The notes under the pieces were generated by a model that worked only from the letters and a program-made list of their open reading frames with translations, was not told where the DNA came from and did not search any database. The position numbers and the translations under genes are program-made. A stretch of DNA of 64,000 bases from Alphaproteobacteria bacterium (GTDB taxonomy: Bacteria; Pseudomonadota; Alphaproteobacteria; Rhizobiales; Aestuariivirgaceae). This document shows positions 58,356 through 64,000 of the stretch, one piece after another (position 1 is the stretch's first letter; each line of letters opens with the position of its first letter). The stretch covers positions 1-64,000 of the forward strand of contig JAGWTZ010000010.1 of assembly GCA_028868695.1 (NCBI GenBank), read 5' to 3'.

Positions 58356-58952
58356 TCACCGGGTGGCCGCCAGCCATTGGCGGATTTTCAATTCAGGGTC
58401 GGGGTTGAGGGTGATGTCCGTGACAACGGAGACAACGTCCGCCCCGGCGGCGAACACGCCGGGCGCCCGCTCAAGCATCATGCCGCCAATGCCAACAAGC
58501 GGCGTGGCGCCCACCAGCTTGCGCCACTCGCGCAGGCGCTCAAGCCCCTGTTCATGCCATTTCATCTTTTTCAGGATGGTGGGATAGATCGGGCCAAGGG
58601 CCACATAATCCGGCTTCAATGCCATGGCGCGGTTGAGTTCCGCTTGGTCATGCGTGCTAATGCCAAGCTTGATGCCTGCCGCGCGGATGGCGGGAATGTC
58701 GGCGCTGTCCAGATCCTCCTGCCCAAGGTGAACCCAGCCGCAGCCAAGCTCAATCGCCTCGCGCCAGTAGTCATTGACCACCAGCACAATGCCGTGTGCC
58801 CGGCAGATGTCGCGCGCCTTGGCGATATGGGCGCGGGTGTCTTCAGCCGTCTTGTTCTTGATGCGCAGTTGCACCAGCTTGATGCCCAGCGGCGCCATGC
58901 GCGCAATCCAGTCCGCGTCTTCGAAGATGGGATACAAGCGGTCGAGACTCAT
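58356..58952 (-). CDS. thiE: Thiamine phosphate synthase
   Basis: [41 protein letters not shown]. Confidence 0.88.
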   Translation of the reverse strand: MSLDRLYPIFEDADWIARMAPLGIKLVQLRIKNKTAEDTRAHIAKARDICRAHGIVLVVNDYWREAIELGCGWVHLGQEDLDSADIPAIRAAGIKLGISTHDQAELNRAMALKPDYVALGPIYPTILKKMKWHEQGLERLREWRKLVGATPLVGIGGMMLERAPGVFAAGADVVSVVTDITLNPDPELKIRQWLAATR

Positions 58953-59722
58953 GAGAGGAATGCCTTTCCGATGAGGGGCGTTGAAGGGCTTGCCATGTTG
59001 CGCGGTTCCATCGGGTCTGCGGCGCGCGCCAGCTTTCCAGCCTGAAGTGCCTTGGCGAAGGCCTCGGCCATGGCGGCAGGGTCTCCCGCCTTGGCAACGG
59101 CGGTGTTGAGCAGCACCGCATCAAACCCCATCTCCATGGCCATGGCGGCATGGCTGGGCAGGCCGAGCCCGGCGTCAATCACCATCGGCACCTCCGGAAA
59201 TTGGGCGCGCAAAGTCTTGAGGCCGTGGATGTTGGTGAGGCCAAGGCCGGAGCCGATGGGCGCACCCCAGGGCATCAACACCTCGCAGCCGGCATCAAGC
59301 AGCTTCTCCGCCACGATCAGGTCTTCCGTCGTGTAGGGAAAAACCTTGAAGCCATCTGCCACCAGAACTTTCGCCGCCTCGACCAGCGCAAAGGGGTCTG
59401 GCTGCAGCGTGTCCGTGTGGCCGATCACTTCAAGTTTGATCCAATCTGTCTCAAACAGTTCGCGCGCCATCTGCGCGGTGGTGATGGCCTCGCGCGCGCT
59501 GTGGCAGCCAGCTGTGTTGGGCAGGACGCGCACGCCCAGCTGGCGGATGAGGCTCCAGAAATCTTCCCCCGCCGTGCCCGAGGCAGCCTCGCGGCGGATG
59601 GAGACGGTGGCGACTGAGGCACCCGAGCGGCGGAAGGCCTCGGCCATCACCGCAGGCGAGGGGTAAAGCGATGTTCCCAGCATGAGGGCGGTGGGCAGGT
59701 CCGTTCCGTAGAAACGCGCCAT
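58949..59722 (-). CDS. thiG: Thiazole synthase
   Basis: [53 protein letters not shown]. Confidence 0.9.
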   Translation of the reverse strand: MARFYGTDLPTALMLGTSLYPSPAVMAEAFRRSGASVATVSIRREAASGTAGEDFWSLIRQLGVRVLPNTAGCHSAREAITTAQMARELFETDWIKLEVIGHTDTLQPDPFALVEAAKVLVADGFKVFPYTTEDLIVAEKLLDAGCEVLMPWGAPIGSGLGLTNIHGLKTLRAQFPEVPMVIDAGLGLPSHAAMAMEMGFDAVLLNTAVAKAGDPAAMAEAFAKALQAGKLARAADPMEPRNMASPSTPLIGKAFLS

Positions 59723-59723
59723 G

Positions 59724-59921
59724 TCAGCCTCCATGCCGTGGCGTGAGAATTTCAACGCGGTCGCCCTCGCCAAGCTGAAGGGCCTCGCGTTCGCGGATCG
59801 GCACAAACCGCCCGTTCACCGCCGTGGCGATGCGCTTTTCGCCATAGCCAAGCTCGGTCACCGTGGCGGCCAAGGTGCCACCGGCAATTTCCGCTGGCTT
59901 GCCGTTAAGGATGATATTCAT
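59724..59921 (-). CDS. thiS: Sulfur carrier protein ThiS
   Basis: 65 aa, ends in GG. Confidence 0.88.
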   Translation of the reverse strand: MNIILNGKPAEIAGGTLAATVTELGYGEKRIATAVNGRFVPIREREALQLGEGDRVEILTPRHGG

Positions 59922-60894
59922 GGAAAAGCTCCGGCCTTGCGCCGTTCAAGACGTGATCTGCCACCATGCCGGCCAGCGCCGGCGCCAACAGGAAGCCATG
60001 GCGGAACAGGCCATTGGCATGAACCACGCCACCCTGGCGGATGACGCGCGGCACATTGTCAGGAAAGGCCGGCCGCGCATCCACGCCCACTTCCAGGATT
60101 TCCGCTTCGCCGAAGGCAGGATGCAGCGCATAGGCGGCCGACAGCAATTCCAGCACCGAACGCACGGTGGCGCGGTTCCTGTCGTTGCTCTCAATCTGGG
60201 TGGCCCCCAGCATGTAAACGCCATCGCCGCGCGGCACGAGATAGATGGGAATGCGCGGGTGGAGCAGCCGCACCGGTCTCTTGAGGTCAATTTGCGGGCA
60301 GCGCAGGATCAGCATTTCACCCTTCACGCCACGCAGGTCCCTCAAACTGTCACGCGCCGCAAGGCCGCGGCAGTCTATGTGGCTGGCGGAAGGAGGTGCT
60401 GCGTCTGTGTTTATGGCCACACCGTTTTGCGCCAGCCTGGCAGCCAGCACGGAAAGCGCCTCACGCGGTGCAAGATGCGCCTCCCCGGCATAGAAAAGCG
60501 CGGTGGAGAAGCGCTCTCCAAGGTCAGGCTCCAGCGCTGCGATGGCCGGGGCATCAAGCCTGCTGTGGTCCTTGGTGCGGCGGGCGAAGCGGTCAAGTTC
60601 CTGCCTGTCGCGGCCCAGGGCGATGACCAGCGTGCCGTTGTGAGTGACCGGCACGCCATGGCCCTGCCACCAGCCTGCAGCAGCGCGGCCAAGGCGCACG
60701 ACGGCCTCGGGCGCTGCCTCGCCTTCACAGAAGGGGGCGAGCATGCCCCCCGCCCACCAGGAGCAGGAGGCCGGGCCGGGCAGGCCTTGTGTGTCATGCA
60801 GGGCCACCTTCGCGCCGCGCGAAACCAGTTCCGTGGCCACGCACAGGCCCGCAACGCCAGCGCCAATGATTGTGAATTCCCTGCTCATGGCCAC
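59905..60894 (-). CDS. thiO: Glycine oxidase ThiO
   Basis: FTIIGAGVAGLCVATELVSRGAKVALHD, within the thi operon. Confidence 0.85.
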   Translation of the reverse strand: MAMSREFTIIGAGVAGLCVATELVSRGAKVALHDTQGLPGPASCSWWAGGMLAPFCEGEAAPEAVVRLGRAAAGWWQGHGVPVTHNGTLVIALGRDRQELDRFARRTKDHSRLDAPAIAALEPDLGERFSTALFYAGEAHLAPREALSVLAARLAQNGVAINTDAAPPSASHIDCRGLAARDSLRDLRGVKGEMLILRCPQIDLKRPVRLLHPRIPIYLVPRGDGVYMLGATQIESNDRNRATVRSVLELLSAAYALHPAFGEAEILEVGVDARPAFPDNVPRVIRQGGVVHANGLFRHGFLLAPALAGMVADHVLNGARPELFHEYHP

Positions 60895-61685
60895 ACCGCG
60901 TGGAAGTGGTGAACCGGCCCATGCCCTTTGCCAATCTGCAGCCGGTCAGCCGCGGCGATGGCTTGATGCAGCCACTGGTGCGCGCGCAAGACGGCACTTT
61001 GCAAATCAGCACCCTTGGCCAGTTCGGCGGCAATGGCGGACGAAAGTGAACAGCCCGTTCCATGCGTGTTGCGCGTGGCCAGGCGCGGGGCTTCAAAGAC
61101 TTTATCACCTGAAGCTGTGATCAGGTGATCGCGGCACGTCTCGCCTGCGCCATGGCCGCCCTTCATCAACACGGCAGCTGCGCCGCGGGCAATCAGCGCC
61201 TTGCCTTGGGCCGGAACCTCGGCATCAGTCCGGGCCTCGGCGCAGCCAAGAAGCTGGGCCGCTTCCGGCAGGTTGGGGGTGATCAGCGTGGCACGGGGCA
61301 CGAGATGCTTGCGCAAGGCGCTGATCGCTTCTTGCTGCAGGAGAATGTCGCCGGATTTGGCCACCATCACGGGGTCCAGAACCACCGCGCCGCCAAAGCC
61401 CTTGATTGCCCCGGCCACGGCCTCGATGATCCCGGCTGTCGCCAGCATGCCGATCTTGATGGCCTGCACGTCGATGTCGGAAAGCACCGCACGGATTTGC
61501 TCCGTGACGATCTCCACCGGAATGGCGTGGATTGCCGTGACAGCACAAGTGTTCTGCGCGGTGACCGCCGTGATGGCACTGGCGCCATAAACGCCCAGCG
61601 CTGAAAACGTTTTGAGATCAGCCTGGATGCCCGCGCCGCCGCCGCTGTCAGAGCCTGCTATGGTAAGTGCAACTGGTGTTGCCAC
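60885..61685 (-). CDS. thiD: Hydroxymethylpyrimidine/phosphomethylpyrimidine kinase
   Basis: [43 protein letters not shown]. Confidence 0.92.
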   Translation of the reverse strand: MATPVALTIAGSDSGGGAGIQADLKTFSALGVYGASAITAVTAQNTCAVTAIHAIPVEIVTEQIRAVLSDIDVQAIKIGMLATAGIIEAVAGAIKGFGGAVVLDPVMVAKSGDILLQQEAISALRKHLVPRATLITPNLPEAAQLLGCAEARTDAEVPAQGKALIARGAAAVLMKGGHGAGETCRDHLITASGDKVFEAPRLATRNTHGTGCSLSSAIAAELAKGADLQSAVLRAHQWLHQAIAAADRLQIGKGHGPVHHFHAVWP

Positions 61686-61744
61686 GTTTCATTCCCTTCC
61701 CGGCGATGGGAATGGAAAAGACGAACTGAATGGAAGCCCGCGCA

Positions 61745-61835
61745 AAATCCGTTCCCTCCGCCGGCATTATCCGGATCAGGTGCGATGGGTTGGCGCTTTT
61801 GCCTCTCAGCCTTGTTCAGGCACCCCAACAGATGC
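61745..61835 (-). promoter_or_regulatory. TPP riboswitch (THI element)
   Basis: Minus strand reads TTGGGGTGCCTGAACAAGGCTGAGAGGCAAAAGCGCCAACCCATCGCACCTGATCCGGATAATGCCGGCGGAGGGAACGG, containing CTGAGA and ACCTGATCCGGATAATGCCGGCGGAGGGA. Confidence 0.95.
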
Positions 61836-61975
61836 CGCCCTTCTAGGATTGCGCGGGCCAAAGCTCAAGCGCGCGCACCTAAATAAAATGTCACGGAAGG
61901 GCAGGCTGGTTTGCGGCGGAGTTGAAGTGGAGTTTGATAAAGCAGGCTTCGCAACTTTGGCGCTGGTGGCCGCGC

Positions 61976-62395
61976 TCAGCTCGCGTAAACCACCACATTG
62001 ACCGAGGTCGAATAGTTGTAGGTGTAGGTGCCAACGAGTGGGATGGTGAAGCTGAGGGGATAGGTGGCGGCCGCCGTGTCAATCTGCGCGCCGTTGACAA
62101 CGGCGCCCGGTGTCAAAGTCACCGTCACGCCAGAGCCGCCGCTCAACCCTTTGACCCTGCTTGAAACCATGGTTTGCAACTGGTCCTGCGTCAGCTTGGG
62201 GTTCAGCTGCAAGGCGCGGCCAGCGTCAACCACCGCGAAATGCACGGTGTTCATGTCCAGCGCTGTCCACCCGGCATAGAAGATTGCAAATGCCAGCGCA
62301 AAGAACGCTGGCGCCACCAACGCGAATTCAACAGATGCGCTGCCGCGGTCATCGAATGTGCGGCGTTTAGCGGATGCGGATGGTTTCGCTTTCAT
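61976..62395 (-). CDS. TadE-like pilus assembly protein
   Basis: [29 protein letters not shown]. Confidence 0.8.
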   Translation of the reverse strand: MKAKPSASAKRRTFDDRGSASVEFALVAPAFFALAFAIFYAGWTALDMNTVHFAVVDAGRALQLNPKLTQDQLQTMVSSRVKGLSGGSGVTVTLTPGAVVNGAQIDTAAATYPLSFTIPLVGTYTYNYSTSVNVVVYAS

Positions 62396-62816
62396 TCAAT
62401 GCCAGGCCATTTGGAAAGATGTTGGATGAATAGGGATCAACCCAGTTGCTCTGCGCGGAAACCAGCACGGCAACCTGCGGGATGGATTTGTCGGAACAGA
62501 TGACGCCAGTGCCGCAGGCCACGCTGGCCCCGGCGCAAGAGCAGCTGCGCGTCACATTCATGGTGCCGCCCTTTGGAACAACGCTCCAGGCGGCTTGGGC
62601 AATGGCCAGGGCCTGGCTGTCGCTTGAGCCGCCCTGCACATAATATTTGGCCGCGGCTTCAACCGCATCACGCATGTTGCTGTCCTGGCGCATGTAGGAC
62701 CAGGCCGAAATCACGCCGAGGAACATCACGCCTATCACGGGCGCAATCAGGCCAAACTCAATGGCCCCAACGCCCGCCTCGTCCCTAATGAAGTTTTTCT
62801 TCATGCCCACTTTCAC
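62367..62816 (-). CDS. TadE-like pilus assembly protein
   Basis: RDEAGVGAIEFGLIAPVIGVMFLGVISAWSYMRQD. Confidence 0.8.
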   Translation of the reverse strand: MKVGMKKNFIRDEAGVGAIEFGLIAPVIGVMFLGVISAWSYMRQDSNMRDAVEAAAKYYVQGGSSDSQALAIAQAAWSVVPKGGTMNVTRSCSCAGASVACGTGVICSDKSIPQVAVLVSAQSNWVDPYSSNIFPNGLALNESETIRIR

Positions 62817-64000
62817 TCCACCAGCTTGACCACTTCAACGGAGGGGATGTTCGACATGCCATAGGCGGTGCAGTTCTGGCTGATGGCAGCGCTGCCAGAC
62901 CAGGACACCGTGCTGGCAACCACATGCGTGCAGCCGCCATTGCCGGAGAAGTTGCCGTTGTAGGAGATATTCTGGTTGGGAAAATAAATTGTGCCCGTCA
63001 ACAGGGAAGACGCCGTGCCATTCAGGGTGACAGAGCCAGTGCCATCGCGTGCGCCAAAAAACAGCACGCCGGAATAGGGGCCACTGGTGGGCGCTGACAG
63101 GTTGACATAGCCATTGGCATTCATGCTGACGTTGACGCCATTGGCAATATAGAAGGTCACGCCGCTGCCCGTGATGTTGGCGTTGGCGCCAACATTGAAG
63201 CTTCCGCCCGTGATGATGTAGACGCCCGGCTGCAGCACTTTCGTGCCCGTCAGGTTGAGGCCATTGGGATAGACGCCCGGCTGCAAAATAGAACCGCTGG
63301 AGTTCATCCAGGTTGTCGATGAGGTGGGAATTTGCAGGCCGGCAAGCGGATCCGCCACAGGTGGTGTATCCACGATCGGATTGGCACAAACCGTGCTGGT
63401 GGAGCCAGCGGCAAGGTCAACGCCGCCAACTGTCAGGATGCAATCGGCCTTCAGGCTGGACGATCCATAGGTCTTGATTGAATCGCCGGCCACCGAATTT
63501 GAATCGACATTGCAGCCCGTCAGGCTGATCGCGGCATTGCCGCCAACGCTGACGGCCTGAGAGGCGGTCGTGCTCAGCGCCAGCACACAGGCGTTTGACG
63601 CCGTTTGAATGAGTGCCACGGACCTGAGGGTTTCAGCCACCGGCGCGCTCAGGAACAGGGAGGAGAACGTCAGCGGCACAAACTTCTGGATGATCACCTG
63701 CACGGCATTGGGGTTGCCCACATAGGCGCCGGTGACTGGTGGAATGTCGACGGTCAGCGTGTCCTGTCCGCCGCCTGTTGATGGCGATGGCCCTGAGGCG
63801 GGCTGAGTGGGAGATGTGGAAGGGATGAAGCCGTTGGCGGCCGCAACATTCAGGGCGGCGGCATTGATGGCACTGCTGCTGGAGCCGGCCCTTAACTCAA
63901 TCCCCGCGGCAAATGCTGATCTGTCAGCCGTCTGCTGAAGCTGGTCGTCCTCATGGTACCAATAGGCAACCTCGGTGCCGAAGCCCACAGCGCCAATCAG
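62813..64000 (-). CDS. TadG-like protein (start beyond the right edge)
   Basis: LIGAVGFGTEVAYWYHEDDQLQQTADRSAFAAGIEL; open to 64000. Confidence 0.75.
   Translation of the reverse strand: MIGAVGFGTEVAYWYHEDDQLQQTADRSAFAAGIELRAGSSSSAINAAALNVAAANGFIPSTSPTQPASGPSPSTGGGQDTLTVDIPPVTGAYVGNPNAVQVIIQKFVPLTFSSLFLSAPVAETLRSVALIQTASNACVLALSTTASQAVSVGGNAAISLTGCNVDSNSVAGDSIKTYGSSSLKADCILTVGGVDLAAGSTSTVCANPIVDTPPVADPLAGLQIPTSSTTWMNSSGSILQPGVYPNGLNLTGTKVLQPGVYIITGGSFNVGANANITGSGVTFYIANGVNVSMNANGYVNLSAPTSGPYSGVLFFGARDGTGSVTLNGTASSLLTGTIYFPNQNISYNGNFSGNGGCTHVVASTVSWSGSAAISQNCTAYGMSNIPSVEVVKLVE

Overview
Alphaproteobacterial-looking chromosomal window (high GC, densely coding, no rRNA, tRNA, CRISPR or integrase seen). 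From left to right it contains: (1) the start of kynA (tryptophan 2,3-dioxygenase) next to a complete-looking 2-aminobenzoyl-CoA (anthraniloyl-CoA) degradation cluster, with a near-perfect 30-bp palindrome in its divergent promoter; (2) ProC-like and GlxA/AraC genes, a YqjD/YqjE-like pair, an M50-CBS protease and an alcohol dehydrogenase; (3) a self-contained glucitol-type PTS locus (SorC regulator, HAD phosphatase, GutM, IIC, IIBC, IIA, HPr-EI fusion) running into a SAF-domain homoserine-dehydrogenase-like oxidoreductase and an acetoin/pyruvate-dehydrogenase-like E1alpha/E1beta/E2 set. I could read a candidate operator, ACAT-N20-ATGT, in three intergenic regions of this locus, and a structured candidate sRNA with -10 box and UUCG terminator beside the SorC gene; (4) a betaine-type locus (ProXWV) flanked by paralogous FAD oxidoreductases and DapA-family aldolases, with a DddQ-like cupin of the DMSP-lyase family and an SDR remnant; (5) an HlyD/FtsX/ATPase export operon, a P-type ATPase, and a two-component system co-operonic with a molybdopterin-fold protein that seems to lack the cofactor cysteine; (6) a ~1-kb palindrome-rich intergenic gap; (7) a TPP-riboswitch-controlled thiDOSGE-thiYZX operon; (8) Tad pilus-type genes at the right edge. 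The strongest candidates for undescribed biology are the PTS-SAF-dehydrogenase locus with its shared operator and sRNA, and the DddQ-like betaine locus. All product names come from reading motifs in the translations; no database search was run.
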